From Enterococcus lemanii (GTDB lineage: Bacteria > Bacillota > Bacilli > Lactobacillales > Enterococcaceae): 36,455 nt of DNA. Shown here one piece after another: positions 24,773 through 32,895 of the stretch; position 1 is the first letter of the stretch, and each line of letters opens with the position of its first letter. The notes under the pieces were generated by a model. It did not search any database, was not told where the DNA came from, and worked only from the letters and a program-made list of their open reading frames with translations. The stretch is from positions 1-36,455 of the forward strand of contig NZ_JAFBFD010000033.1 of the NCBI RefSeq assembly GCF_016909125.1. The letters are read 5' to 3'. Made by a program: the position numbers and the translations under genes.

Positions 24773-25728
24773 TGTCAGTTGTCACAACAATTGCGTTAAT
24801 TGTTACTTCAACCCTTGTCTATTCCACGCCATTAATCTTAACTTCTTTAGGCGGAACTTTTTCTGAAAGAAGTGGGATTGTCAACGTTGGTTTAGAAGGA
24901 ATCATGGTAATGGGTGCATTTAGCGCCATCGTTTTTAACTTAGAAATGTCACAGCAATTTGGTATTTGGACGCCATGGCTCGCTATTTTAGTGGGTGGCG
25001 TAGTCGGAGTTTTATTTTCTTTGATTCATGCGGTTGCAACGATTAGTTTCCGCGCGGATCATATTATTTCAGGTACAGTGGTTAACTTAATGGCACCAGC
25101 TTTGGGTGTGTTTTTAATTAAAACATGGTATGGTAAAGGTCAAACAGATAATATTCGTTATAACTTAGGGTACTTTACTTTCCCAGGCTTATCTAAAATT
25201 CCAGTCATTGGCCAAATTTTCTTCAAAAATACTTTCTTGCCGGCTTATTTAGCGATTGGCATTGCGGTGTTGGCTTGGTTTATTATTTTTAAAACGCGTT
25301 TTGGTTTACGTTTGCGTTCGGTTGGGGAAAATCCTCAAGCAGCTGATACACTCGGAATCAATGTTTATCGCTTCCGTTATGCAGGGGTTTTAATTTCAGG
25401 TCTTTTAGGTGGGATGGGTGGTGCCGTTTTTGCACAAGCCATTTCAGGAAACTTTTCAGTCGGAACGATTGTTGGTCAAGGGTTCATCTCAATGGCCGCA
25501 ATGATTTTTGGTAAATGGAATCCAATTGGTGCCATGGGTGCCGCCTTATTCTTTGGTTTTGCTCAAAGTTTAAGTATTATCGGCGCACAATTACCAGTTA
25601 TTTCCTCTGTACCACCGGTGTTGCTTCAAATTTCACCGTACGTGTTAACCATTATTGTTTTAGTCGCTTTCTTAGGTCAAGCGTCAGGACCAAAAGCAAA
25701 CGGCCGAAATTATATTAAATCTAAATAA
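24772..25728 (+). CDS. nucleoside ABC transporter permease 2
   Basis: This 318-residue polytopic permease partners the preceding gene product (NupQ/NupC-like). GIVNVGLEGIMVMGAF near residues 37-52 is the conserved segment shared with permease 1. The coupling loop FGLRLRSVGENPQAADTLG is near 180-198. The ATG shares one base with the preceding stop (TAATG), with AGGAGGCGA as ribosome binding site. Together with BmpA and the ATPase it completes a nucleoside importer. Confidence 0.92.
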   Translation: MSVVTTIALIVTSTLVYSTPLILTSLGGTFSERSGIVNVGLEGIMVMGAFSAIVFNLEMSQQFGIWTPWLAILVGGVVGVLFSLIHAVATISFRADHIISGTVVNLMAPALGVFLIKTWYGKGQTDNIRYNLGYFTFPGLSKIPVIGQIFFKNTFLPAYLAIGIAVLAWFIIFKTRFGLRLRSVGENPQAADTLGINVYRFRYAGVLISGLLGGMGGAVFAQAISGNFSVGTIVGQGFISMAAMIFGKWNPIGAMGAALFFGFAQSLSIIGAQLPVISSVPPVLLQISPYVLTIIVLVAFLGQASGPKANGRNYIKSK

Positions 25729-25752
25729 AGCATTAAAGGGTGGGATTAAGGG

Positions 25753-25786
25753 AGAACGTCGCTTTTTCTTGCCCTTTTTTAAAAAA
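25753..25786 (+). terminator. weak terminator-like hairpin before deoB
   Basis: AAGGGAGAA and TTCTTGCCCTT can pair with a small bulge and are followed by TTTTTT. It lies in the 81-base gap between the transporter and deoB. Partial termination is possible. Confidence 0.4.
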
Positions 25787-25809
25787 ATAAATTAGAAAGT
25801 AGGGATTTG

Positions 25810-26976
25810 ATGTTTAAACGCATACACTTAATTGTCTTGGATTCAGTTGGAATTGGAGAAGCGCCAGATGCGGCCGCTTTTAATGATGTAGGCTCGGATA
25901 CACTTGGACATATTGCTGAAGTTGCTGGACTAACTATTCCTCATCTAGAACAACTTGGTTTAGGAACGATTCGCCCGTTAAAAGGGGTTAAAAATGTCGC
26001 GAATCATCAAGGTTATGCGACGAAATTAGAAGAAATTTCGGTCGGAAAAGACACCATGACCGGCCACTGGGAGATTGCTGGATTAAATATTCAAAAACCT
26101 TTCCGTGTTTTTCCAGAAGGATTTCCGGCAGAATTGCTCCAACAAATTGAAGAATTTTCAGGTCGGAAAATTGTTTGTAACTTACCTTATTCAGGCACCC
26201 AAGTTTTAGACGATTACGGCAAACATCAAATGGAAACGGGCGATTTAATTGTCTATACGTCTGCGGATCCTGTGTTACAAATTGCGGCACACGAAGAAGT
26301 GATTCCATTAGAAGAATTATACCGAATTTGTGAATATGTTCGAGCGATTACAAAAGACGAGCCTTATATGATTGGCCGAATTATTGCCCGTCCTTATGTA
26401 GGGGAACCTGGTAATTTTAAACGCACAAGTAATCGGCACGATTATGCGCTTGACCCCTTTGGAAAAACCGTGCTAGATTCGTTAAAAGCAGCCGGCAAAG
26501 ACGTGATTGCTGTTGGTAAAATCAATGATATCTTTAATGGCCAAGGAATTACTGAATCGGTTCGTACAAAAGACAACATGGACGGCGTCGATCAATTATT
26601 AAAAGTTATGGAAAAAGATTTTACCGGCTTGAGTTTTACGAATTTAGTAGATTTTGATGCTGTTTATGGGCATCGCCGTAACGTAGTAGGGTATGGGGAA
26701 GCGATTGAAGCTTTCGATAGCCGAATTCCAGCGCTACTTGAGGCGTTACAAGAAGAGGATTTGTTATTAATTACAGCCGATCACGGGAATGATCCAACTT
26801 TCCCTGGCACAGATCATACAAGAGAATACGTGCCACTTCTGGCTTTTAGTAAAAAAATGCAAGGTCAAGGTCAATTGCCACAAGGTCATTTTGCTGATAT
26901 TTCGGCAACGATTGCAGAGAATTTCCAAGTGTCCGCAACTGAAAACGGTCAAAGCTTTTTAGCGTTATTGAAATAG
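25810..26976 (+). CDS. deoB: phosphopentomutase
   Basis: This 388-residue alkaline-phosphatase-superfamily mutase interconverts (deoxy)ribose-1-phosphate and -5-phosphate, linking Pdp, PunA and DeoD to DeoC and the pentose phosphate pathway. Metal ligands are Asp11 in [11 protein letters not shown] and the cluster [18 protein letters not shown] at about 320-337. The phosphorylated Thr lies in KDTMTGHWE (82-84). The start is the ATG at 25810; a TTG just before it is in frame but overlaps the spacing from AGTAGGGA. Length is standard. Confidence 0.95.
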   Translation: MFKRIHLIVLDSVGIGEAPDAAAFNDVGSDTLGHIAEVAGLTIPHLEQLGLGTIRPLKGVKNVANHQGYATKLEEISVGKDTMTGHWEIAGLNIQKPFRVFPEGFPAELLQQIEEFSGRKIVCNLPYSGTQVLDDYGKHQMETGDLIVYTSADPVLQIAAHEEVIPLEELYRICEYVRAITKDEPYMIGRIIARPYVGEPGNFKRTSNRHDYALDPFGKTVLDSLKAAGKDVIAVGKINDIFNGQGITESVRTKDNMDGVDQLLKVMEKDFTGLSFTNLVDFDAVYGHRRNVVGYGEAIEAFDSRIPALLEALQEEDLLLITADHGNDPTFPGTDHTREYVPLLAFSKKMQGQGQLPQGHFADISATIAENFQVSATENGQSFLALLK

Positions 26977-26987
26977 GAGGAAAAAAG

Positions 26988-27803
26988 ATGTCATTAACAG
27001 AAAAATTACAAGAAACGGTCGCTTTTATTCAAGGAAAAGGGGTCAAAGAAGTTGAGTTTGGCTTGATTTTAGGTTCAGGCTTAGGTGAATTAGCCGAAGA
27101 AATTGAAGAAGCAGTCGTGATTCCTTACAATGAAATCCCGCATTTCCCTGTTTCGACGGTTGTTGGTCACGCAGGCCAATTAGTTTATGGCGTATTATCA
27201 GGTAAAAAAGTTTTAGCTTTACAAGGACGTTTCCATTATTATGAAGGGCATTCAATGCAAACCGTGACGTATCCTGTTCGTGTGATGAAAGCTTTAAATG
27301 CGCATTCTGTCGTAGTAACCAATGCTTGTGGCGGGGTGAATACAAGTTTTACACCAGGGGACTTAATGTTAATTACAGATCAAATTAATTTTATGGGCGA
27401 CAACCCATTAATTGGTGAAAATGAAGAAGAAATGGGTCCACGCTTCCCAGATATGAGTCAAGCTTATACCCTTGCTTATCGAGAAACAGCTAAAAAAGTG
27501 GCCGAAGCAAAAAATTTACATTTAAAAGAAGGTGTTTATATGGGCTTTTCAGGTCCAACTTACGAAACGCCAGCTGAGATTCGTTTTGCCCGGACAATCG
27601 GAGCAGACGCGGTCGGCATGTCAACTGTACCAGAAGTAATCGTGGCTGCACACAGCGGCTTGAAAGTCTTAGGGATTTCTTGTATTACGAACTTGGCGGC
27701 AGGGATGCAAGCCAACTTAAATCATGAAGAAGTAGTGGAAACAACGCAACGTGTCAAAGCAGAATTTAAAGAGTTAATCAAAGAAACATTAGCAGCATTA
27801 TAA
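26988..27803 (+). CDS. punA: purine-nucleoside phosphorylase, trimeric (PNP-I) type
   Basis: This 271-residue enzyme phosphorolyses inosine and guanosine. Family marks are [10 protein letters not shown] near 28-37, [27 protein letters not shown] and [12 protein letters not shown]. The [12 protein letters not shown] and ITNLAAG stretches hold the purine-binding Glu and Asn. This is the low-molecular-mass trimeric class, distinct in sequence from DeoD in the next gene. It lies 11 bases after deoB with AGGAGG upstream, so both are co-transcribed. Confidence 0.93.
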   Translation: MSLTEKLQETVAFIQGKGVKEVEFGLILGSGLGELAEEIEEAVVIPYNEIPHFPVSTVVGHAGQLVYGVLSGKKVLALQGRFHYYEGHSMQTVTYPVRVMKALNAHSVVVTNACGGVNTSFTPGDLMLITDQINFMGDNPLIGENEEEMGPRFPDMSQAYTLAYRETAKKVAEAKNLHLKEGVYMGFSGPTYETPAEIRFARTIGADAVGMSTVPEVIVAAHSGLKVLGISCITNLAAGMQANLNHEEVVETTQRVKAEFKELIKETLAAL

Positions 27804-27819
27804 TCAAGGGGGCAAAAAA

Positions 27820-28527
27820 ATGAGTGTTCATATTGAGGCGAAAGCCGGCGAAATTGCTGAAATTGTATTACTACCGGGCGATCCGTTACGGGCAAGATAT
27901 ATTGCCGAGACCTTTTTAGACAATCCTGTTTGTTATAATCAAGTCCGTGGCATGTTAGGTTTTACGGGGACTTACAAAGGGGTACGAGTAAGTGTTCAAG
28001 GAACGGGAATGGGGATGCCTTCTGCGTCGATTTATATTAATGAATTAATTCAATCATACGGCGTTAAAACCTTGATTCGTGTCGGGACTTGTGGTGCGCT
28101 ATCAACGGATGTTCATGTACGTGATTTAGTAATTGCCCAAGGCGCAGTAACGACATCAAACATGATTAAGAAAAATTTTGCTTATTTTGATTTTGCACCG
28201 ATTGCTGATTTTCACTTGATGAAAGCTGCTTATGAAGTTGCCGTTGAAAAAGAGATGACTGTTCACGTTGGCAATATCTTATCTGAAGATAGTTTTTATA
28301 AAGATTACATGGATGAAACTTTTGAACTAGCGAAATACGGTGTAAAAGGTGTTGAAATGGAGGCAGCGATCTTATATTATTTAGGGGCAAAATTCAACGT
28401 TCGTACTTTAGCCATTTGTACAGTAAGTGACCACATGATTACTGGCGAAGAAACAAGTGCCGAAGAACGCCAAACAACCTTTAATGAAATGATCACGGTG
28501 GCATTAGAAACGGCTATTCATGGGTAA
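27820..28527 (+). CDS. deoD: purine-nucleoside phosphorylase, hexameric (DeoD) type
   Basis: This 235-residue hexameric-class enzyme also accepts adenosine. Marks are [10 protein letters not shown] near 18-27, GTGMGMPS near 65-72, [18 protein letters not shown] with the ribose-binding Met-Glu, and TVSDH with the catalytic Asp. The gene follows punA by 16 bases and closes the salvage cluster, with a strong terminator after it. Having both PNP classes widens the range from 6-oxo to 6-amino purines. Confidence 0.95.
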   Translation: MSVHIEAKAGEIAEIVLLPGDPLRARYIAETFLDNPVCYNQVRGMLGFTGTYKGVRVSVQGTGMGMPSASIYINELIQSYGVKTLIRVGTCGALSTDVHVRDLVIAQGAVTTSNMIKKNFAYFDFAPIADFHLMKAAYEVAVEKEMTVHVGNILSEDSFYKDYMDETFELAKYGVKGVEMEAAILYYLGAKFNVRTLAICTVSDHMITGEETSAEERQTTFNEMITVALETAIHG

Positions 28528-28567
28528 AAAGAAACCGCAAAAAAATTTATAGTTGAGTACTACATAT

Positions 28568-28616
28568 AAAAAAAGAGGGATTGTTCGTGTGAAGACGACG
28601 ATCCCTCTTTTTTTAT
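28568..28616 (+). terminator. terminator after deoD
   Basis: AAAAAGAGGGAT and ATCCCTCTTTTT form a long stem that extends inward with G-U pairs, followed by TTTTTTT. The A-tract on the other side makes it potentially bidirectional. Confidence 0.88.
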
Positions 28617-28624
28617 TATTTTAG

Positions 28625-28997
28625 ACAAGTATCGATTAAAATACTTTTTGCTGAGCCATAATTATTGTAATGTCTACTGAATAATTGCCCAATATTCATA
28701 ATGTGCCCAATTTAATTTGTAAGCGCCACTCACCTACGAGAATTCATTGGCTTAAGGGACCGTGTGACCGCTTCGAGCCTGAAGTCTCTCAGCTTTCGAG
28801 CTTCAAACGGAGAGCTAGTTGCTAAAGCACCAAGCTTCCGTAATTCACATCGAATCATTTGACACGGCTCCGGCGCCAATGATTCTCTTCGGTTCGCTCG
28901 TGTGGATGAATCAACAATAGGTTCATACAAACCTTTATTTAACAAAAAATATGAAACAATTTATTTGAAAAAGGAATGAGTAACAAGTATCGATTAA
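28625..28997. repeat. 15-bp direct repeats flanking a GC-richer block
   Basis: ACAAGTATCGATTAA occurs perfectly at 28625-28639 and 28983-28997. Between them, 28730-28945 is clearly richer in G and C than its AT-rich surroundings and has internal inverted segments such as CATTGGC and GCCAATG. A minus-strand frame of 71 codons is open across it. I recall similar sequences repeated between genes in E. faecalis, so this may be a dispersed repeat rather than a gene. Confidence 0.5.
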
Positions 28998-29008
28998 CAA
29001 ATATTTTG

Positions 29009-29280
29009 TCAAATGAAAGATTTTAAATGAATATTCTCTTGCACTTGCATAATGGTTTCTTCAGCACTGAAGCCATATTCTTTTTGAATTATTAAGGCAC
29101 CTAAAGCCATTCACAAAAGTTGGCAACATTGCTTTTTTATTTAGCATATTTCTTTTCTAGCTCTGCCTAAGGAATATGAGCCGCTTTTTTAATCCAGCGA
29201 TTTTCAGGGTTAATTTTTAAACCAACAAGTTGATCAAAATCTGCACAAGTAAGCTGCGAGTAAATTTGTGGTTTATACAT
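29009..29280 (-). pseudogene. decayed IS transposase, N-terminal remnant
   Basis: On the minus strand, MYKPQIYSQLTCADFDQLVG and ENRWIKKAAHIP are followed by a stop. After a frameshift LGALIIQKEYGFSAEETIM continues to a stop. This is the start of a transposase of the DUF772/IS5-IS1182 type, about 90 of the expected 400 or more residues, with at least two stops and one frameshift. The rest is missing, so it is long inactive. Confidence 0.75.
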
Positions 29281-29322
29281 TAAAATCTTTCAATATTGAC
29301 CGTGGACAGTGGAATTTGAAAA

Positions 29323-29353
29323 AACTGGCACCGATTGATTATCGATACCAGTT
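29323..29353 (-). terminator. terminator of gpmA
   Basis: A 13-bp imperfect stem (29323-29335 with 29341-29353, two G-U or mismatch positions) with a 5-base loop is followed on the minus strand by TTTTTT. It lies about 95 bases downstream of the gpmA stop. Confidence 0.7.
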
Positions 29354-29448
29354 AGTTGCCGCATAATAGCTTTTGGTTTCTTTTTGAATTAGAGGGTCCA
29401 TTTTAAACACCGTTGTTTCAATGCTTTTTATTTAATCGGTAGACATTA

Positions 29449-30117
29449 TTATAGGTAATATTTTTTAGCGACGGTTAAGTCGTCGTTTAATTCATAAACA
29501 AGGGGTTGGCCGGTTGGAATTTCTAAATCCATAATGTCAGCATCGGAAATCCCTTCAATATGTTTCGCCAGTGCGCGTAAAGAGTTGCCATGGGCGGCGA
29601 CTAGAACGGTTTTGTTTTCAAGTAAAGCAGGAGCAATCTGGTCTTGCCAAAAAGGCAATGCACGCTCTAAAGTAACTTTTAGGTTTTCTCCTTTTGGTAC
29701 GTCGCGCGGATCTAATAACGCATATCGACGATCGGGAGTCTCTTCTGATAGTGGTGGCAATACATCGTAAGAACGACGCCAAATATGAACTTGTTCATCG
29801 CCATACTTTTCTCTAGTATCTTGTTTGTTTAAGCCTTGTAAAGCACCATAGTGACGCTCGTTTAAGCGCCATGATTTGATTTGTGGGACCCAGAGTTGAT
29901 CGCTGTGTTCTAAAATTAAGTTACAAGTTTTGATGGCACGGGTGAGAACGGACGTGAAGGCAACATCAAATTCAATGCCGGCTTCTTTAATTTTTCGGCC
30001 TCCTTCAATGGCTTCTTCAACGCCTTCAGGTGCTAAATCGACATCAACCCAACCAGTGAACTGGTTTAATTTGTTCCATTCACTCATTCCGTGACGGGTA
30101 AAAACTAATTTTGACAT
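29449..30117 (-). CDS. gpmA: 2,3-bisphosphoglycerate-dependent phosphoglycerate mutase
   Basis: This 222-residue glycolytic enzyme interconverts 3- and 2-phosphoglycerate. The phosphohistidine motif TRHGMSEWN places the catalytic His at 9. Glu87 in [11 protein letters not shown] and His176 in [10 protein letters not shown] complete the active site. It is slightly shorter than the usual 228 to 230 residues but has all motifs. It is transcribed alone on the minus strand, with a terminator downstream. Confidence 0.95.
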   Translation of the reverse strand: MSKLVFTRHGMSEWNKLNQFTGWVDVDLAPEGVEEAIEGGRKIKEAGIEFDVAFTSVLTRAIKTCNLILEHSDQLWVPQIKSWRLNERHYGALQGLNKQDTREKYGDEQVHIWRRSYDVLPPLSEETPDRRYALLDPRDVPKGENLKVTLERALPFWQDQIAPALLENKTVLVAAHGNSLRALAKHIEGISDADIMDLEIPTGQPLVYELNDDLTVAKKYYL

Positions 30118-30215
30118 ACAAAACGCTCCTTTAATTTTTTATTCTTTTCTTCTCTTTTTATTATCCTCTTGTTTCGCCGAAAATACCAATAAAAAGCTAA
30201 AAAAAACTAAACCTT

Positions 30216-30782
30216 TTACTCAGGTTTAGTTTTTTTAGCTTCTTTTCCGTGGATATATTTATAGCAAGTGCCGATTGAGACATTACAGGCGCTTGCAATC
30301 ATTGGGATGGTTTGTTTTTTTTCAAAAAATAAAAACCGGATTTGTTCAATTGTTTCTGGTGTTGTTTTTGGACGACCGCCGATTTTTCCGTGCGCGCGTG
30401 CTTTTTGCAAACCGATCATTGTTCGTTCTTTCAATAAAGCTTTTTCCATATTCGCGATATTTTCCATCCAATCATAAAAATAATGACCTAAAGGGTGGCG
30501 TGTATCGATTTTTTCTTTAATTGAAGCTAAGTGGATTTGTTTTTCGCGTAATACGGGAATCCATTCGGCGAGTTGTCGCGAAGATTTCCCTAATTGATAA
30601 AGACTGGTAATCACTAAAGTATCGCCAAGTTCCATCTCTCGTACGGTTTCTTCTAGCGTGGTGCTTTCGTCTGGTTTTTTTTCTTCATAAATTGTCTGGC
30701 AATCAAACTGCTGCAATAAATTCATTTGGCGTTTGACGCTTTCGTCGTCAACGGTTGTACGAATGTAGCCAACTTGTTTCAT
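30216..30782 (-). CDS. serine recombinase-family protein with degenerate active site
   Basis: This 188-residue protein has the resolvase/invertase fold, with a catalytic-type domain (1-125), ERTMIGLQKARAHG as the long helix and a C-terminal helix-turn-helix (about 140-182). Key residues are altered relative to gamma-delta resolvase: Ser10 is Thr10 in YIRTTVDD, and the DRLGR motif reads YQLGK at 62-66. The segment holding the conserved Arg45 reads TTLEETV. The start is the ATG at 30782 with AAGGTGG upstream; a longer frame reaches into rpiA. It follows rpiA by 40 bases, so it is probably co-transcribed. Strand exchange seems unlikely; a DNA-binding role is inferred. Confidence 0.8.
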   Translation of the reverse strand: MKQVGYIRTTVDDESVKRQMNLLQQFDCQTIYEEKKPDESTTLEETVREMELGDTLVITSLYQLGKSSRQLAEWIPVLREKQIHLASIKEKIDTRHPLGHYFYDWMENIANMEKALLKERTMIGLQKARAHGKIGGRPKTTPETIEQIRFLFFEKKQTIPMIASACNVSIGTCYKYIHGKEAKKTKPE

Positions 30783-30822
30783 TAATTTTGTTTCCACCTT
30801 AAAGTTTAGTAGGCAAGAGTGA

Positions 30823-31500
30823 CTAGCGAATGTTTTCGATAACTTCTGGACCTGTTTCTTTTCCAACGATGACTGTATTGACCATTGATAAGAAAAGACC
30901 GTGTTCTACCACGCCGGCTAATTGATTTAATTCTTCATCTAAGGCAAGTGGGTCTTCAATACAGTCTAGATGTAAATCAATAATCGAGTGTCCAGAATCT
31001 GTTTGTTTTAATTTTTCATTTTCTTCCATTCTAAAGGAAGGGTTATAGCCTTTTTCTTGGAATAAACGGAATAATTGTTCTTGGCCGTATGGTACGACTT
31101 CGACAGGTAATGGGAATTTACCTAGATGGTTGACCATTTTTGATTCGTCCACAATCCAAATGATTTGCTTTGAATAGCTTGCCACAATCTTTTCAAATAG
31201 TAAAGCTGCCCCGCCACCTTTGATTCCGTGGAAGTCTGCACTGATTTCATCGGCGCCATCAATCGTTAAGTCAACGTGATTCACTTCATCAATTGTTTTT
31301 ACAGGAATCCCTAATTTTTCAGCTTGCTCTTTTGAAGCATAAGAAGTCGGTACACCGATAATAGCTAATCCCTCTTCTTTTACACGACGACCAAGTTCTT
31401 CAATCATATAATAAGCAGTTGAGCCTGTTCCAAGTCCGACCGTCATGCCATCTTTTACGTAACTTGCTGCCTTGATACCAACCATTTCTTTTAAATTCAA
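30823..31500 (-). CDS. rpiA: ribose-5-phosphate isomerase A
   Basis: This 225-residue enzyme interconverts ribose-5-phosphate and ribulose-5-phosphate. Motifs are [16 protein letters not shown] near the start, [11 protein letters not shown] with the catalytic acids, and [12 protein letters not shown] with the catalytic Lys. The TTG at 31500-31498 is the best start: AAGGTGGGA lies directly upstream at proper spacing, whereas the in-frame GTG at 31512 is part of that ribosome binding site. It complements DeoB in feeding ribose from nucleosides into the pentose phosphate pathway, though on the opposite strand. Confidence 0.93.
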   Translation of the reverse strand: MNLKEMVGIKAASYVKDGMTVGLGTGSTAYYMIEELGRRVKEEGLAIIGVPTSYASKEQAEKLGIPVKTIDEVNHVDLTIDGADEISADFHGIKGGGAALLFEKIVASYSKQIIWIVDESKMVNHLGKFPLPVEVVPYGQEQLFRLFQEKGYNPSFRMEENEKLKQTDSGHSIIDLHLDCIEDPLALDEELNQLAGVVEHGLFLSMVNTVIVGKETGPEVIENIR

Positions 31501-31512
31501 ATTGATTCCCAC

Positions 31513-31869
31513 CTTATAAAGTTATCTTCAAACATCGCTATTATACAGGCAATTTCATAAAAAGGATAGTAGGATAAAAGAAAATTCTTGTTAAGAAGAC
31601 TGCTAGGATAAGGAAAACAAAATGGCACGCCAACTTTAATAGGGGAAATGTATTTTCTATCAAAAAACTATCTAAAACTTATTGACGGATAAAAAATAAT
31701 ATGCTATGATTTCAAAGGTGCTTTACATACAGGTCTTTAACCGGACGTGCTGACTGTGAAGGAGCACAATTGAAAAAATGCAAATCATTGCATTATTTTT
31801 TATCGCAAAAAAAGAACCACCTGGATGTGTGGGACTACAAAGCGAATTAAGGAAGGAGGAATACAAGGA
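31513..31869 (+). promoter_or_regulatory. rpsL (str operon) promoter and leader
   Basis: TTGACG (31682-31687) and TATGAT (31705-31710), 17 bases apart, form a strong promoter. The leader of about 150 bases includes a GTGCT/AGCAC stem (about 31719-31768). It also includes an AATGCA/TGCATT hairpin (31777-31794) followed by ATTTTTT, which looks like an attenuator. The ribosome binding site GGAAGGAGG lies near 31850-31859. Bases 31513-31680 hold nothing else that I recognise. Confidence 0.7.
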
Positions 31870-32283
31870 ATGCCTACAATTAACCAATTAGTACGTAAAC
31901 CTCGTAAATCTCAGGCGGATAAATCAAATTCACCTGCATTGAACAAAGGATATAACAGTTTCAAGAAAATTCACACAAACGTGAACTCACCTCAAAAACG
32001 TGGGGTAGCAACTCGTGTGGGAACAATGACACCAAGAAAACCTAACTCGGCGTTACGTAAATATGCGCGTGTTCGTTTATCTAACTTAATTGAAGTTACA
32101 GCTTATATCCCAGGGATTGGCCATAACTTACAAGAGCACAGTGTTGTCTTATTACGCGGAGGACGTGTAAAAGATTTGGCTGGAGTACGTTACCACATCG
32201 TTCGTGGTGCTTTAGATACTGCGGGAGTTAACGACCGTAAACAATCTCGTTCTAAATACGGAACTAAACGTCCTAAAGCTTAA
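31870..32283 (+). CDS. rpsL: 30S ribosomal protein S12
   Basis: This 137-residue protein of the decoding centre is the streptomycin target region. The start is the ATG at 31870 after GGAAGGAGG; an in-frame ATG at 31825 would add 15 foreign residues. The usual signatures PQKRGV and [10 protein letters not shown] are present. Residue 56 is Arg (TPRKPNS; codon AGA at 32035-32037), where most bacteria have Lys (E. coli K43). Residue 104 is Ala ([12 protein letters not shown] at 32179-32181), where most have Pro. Lys57 and Lys101 are conserved. First gene of the str operon. Confidence 0.96.
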   Translation: MPTINQLVRKPRKSQADKSNSPALNKGYNSFKKIHTNVNSPQKRGVATRVGTMTPRKPNSALRKYARVRLSNLIEVTAYIPGIGHNLQEHSVVLLRGGRVKDLAGVRYHIVRGALDTAGVNDRKQSRSKYGTKRPKA

Positions 32284-32344
32284 GAACAAACATTGAATTG
32301 AAACGAAACACAAAAACTTATTATACGTAAAGGAGGAGTTATGG

Positions 32345-32815
32345 ATGCCTCGTAAAGGACCAATTACAAAACGCGATGTTTTACCAGATCCGATTTATAA
32401 CTCAAAATTAGTAACACGTTTAATCAACCGTATTATGATTGACGGTAAACGCGGAGTGGCTGCAAACATCATCTACAACTCATTTGATATTATTAAAGAA
32501 ACAACAGGAAATGATCCATTGGAAGTTTTCGAACAAGCAATGAAAAACATTATGCCTGTTTTAGAAGTAAAAGCTCGTCGTGTTGGGGGTTCTAACTATC
32601 AAGTACCAGTTGAAGTTCGCCCTGAACGTCGTACAACTTTAGGTCTTCGTTGGGTTGTAAACTACGCTCGTTTGCGTGGAGAGCACACAATGGAAGAACG
32701 CTTAGCAAAAGAAATCATGGATGCTGCTAACAATACTGGTGCTTCAGTTAAAAAACGTGAAGACACACATAAAATGGCAGAAGCAAACCGTGCATTTGCT
32801 CACTACCGTTGGTAA
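32345..32815 (+). CDS. rpsG: 30S ribosomal protein S7
   Basis: This 156-residue primary 16S rRNA-binding protein nucleates assembly of the 30S head. It shows the typical N-terminus [20 protein letters not shown], the YQVPVEV region, and a C-terminus ending in AHYRW. It starts 61 bases after rpsL with AAAGGAGG upstream. It is the usual second gene of the str operon. A short CTACT/AGTAG hairpin follows but is too weak to be called a terminator. Confidence 0.97.
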   Translation: MPRKGPITKRDVLPDPIYNSKLVTRLINRIMIDGKRGVAANIIYNSFDIIKETTGNDPLEVFEQAMKNIMPVLEVKARRVGGSNYQVPVEVRPERRTTLGLRWVVNYARLRGEHTMEERLAKEIMDAANNTGASVKKREDTHKMAEANRAFAHYRW

Positions 32816-32895
32816 GATCCTCACTACTTTTTTTAGTAGAAGGTTAATGACCATCTGAACTTAAAGTAAGAATTTGAGAGGAGAACAAACCGATT

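Larger units (their letters stand above)
28528..29448. other. gene-free region of decayed sequence between deoD and gpmA
   Basis: No intact gene is supported over about 920 bases. In order it holds the deoD terminator, a 15-bp direct repeat copy (28625-28639), and a GC-richer block of about 210 bases (28730-28945). The second repeat copy follows (28983-28997), then a decayed transposase on the minus strand (29009-29280) and the gpmA terminator (29323-29353). Confidence 0.7.

Noticed and set aside
26988-28527. Two purine nucleoside phosphorylases side by side as a recent duplication
   Set aside because: They belong to different structural classes (trimeric and hexameric) with different motifs; having both is common in Firmicutes.
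28730-28945. 71-codon minus-strand frame in the GC-richer block as a real gene
   Set aside because: No ribosome binding site is evident, and the sequence looks like a dispersed repeat with symmetry. An open frame is expected by chance at higher GC content.
29339-29401. 20-residue minus-strand ORF between gpmA and its terminator
   Set aside because: It lacks a ribosome binding site and its end lies inside the terminator stem; it is probably untranslated 3' sequence.
32816-32895. Terminator between rpsG and fusA
   Set aside because: The CTACT/AGTAG stem is only 5 bp with the T-run in the loop, and the str operon is normally continuous here.
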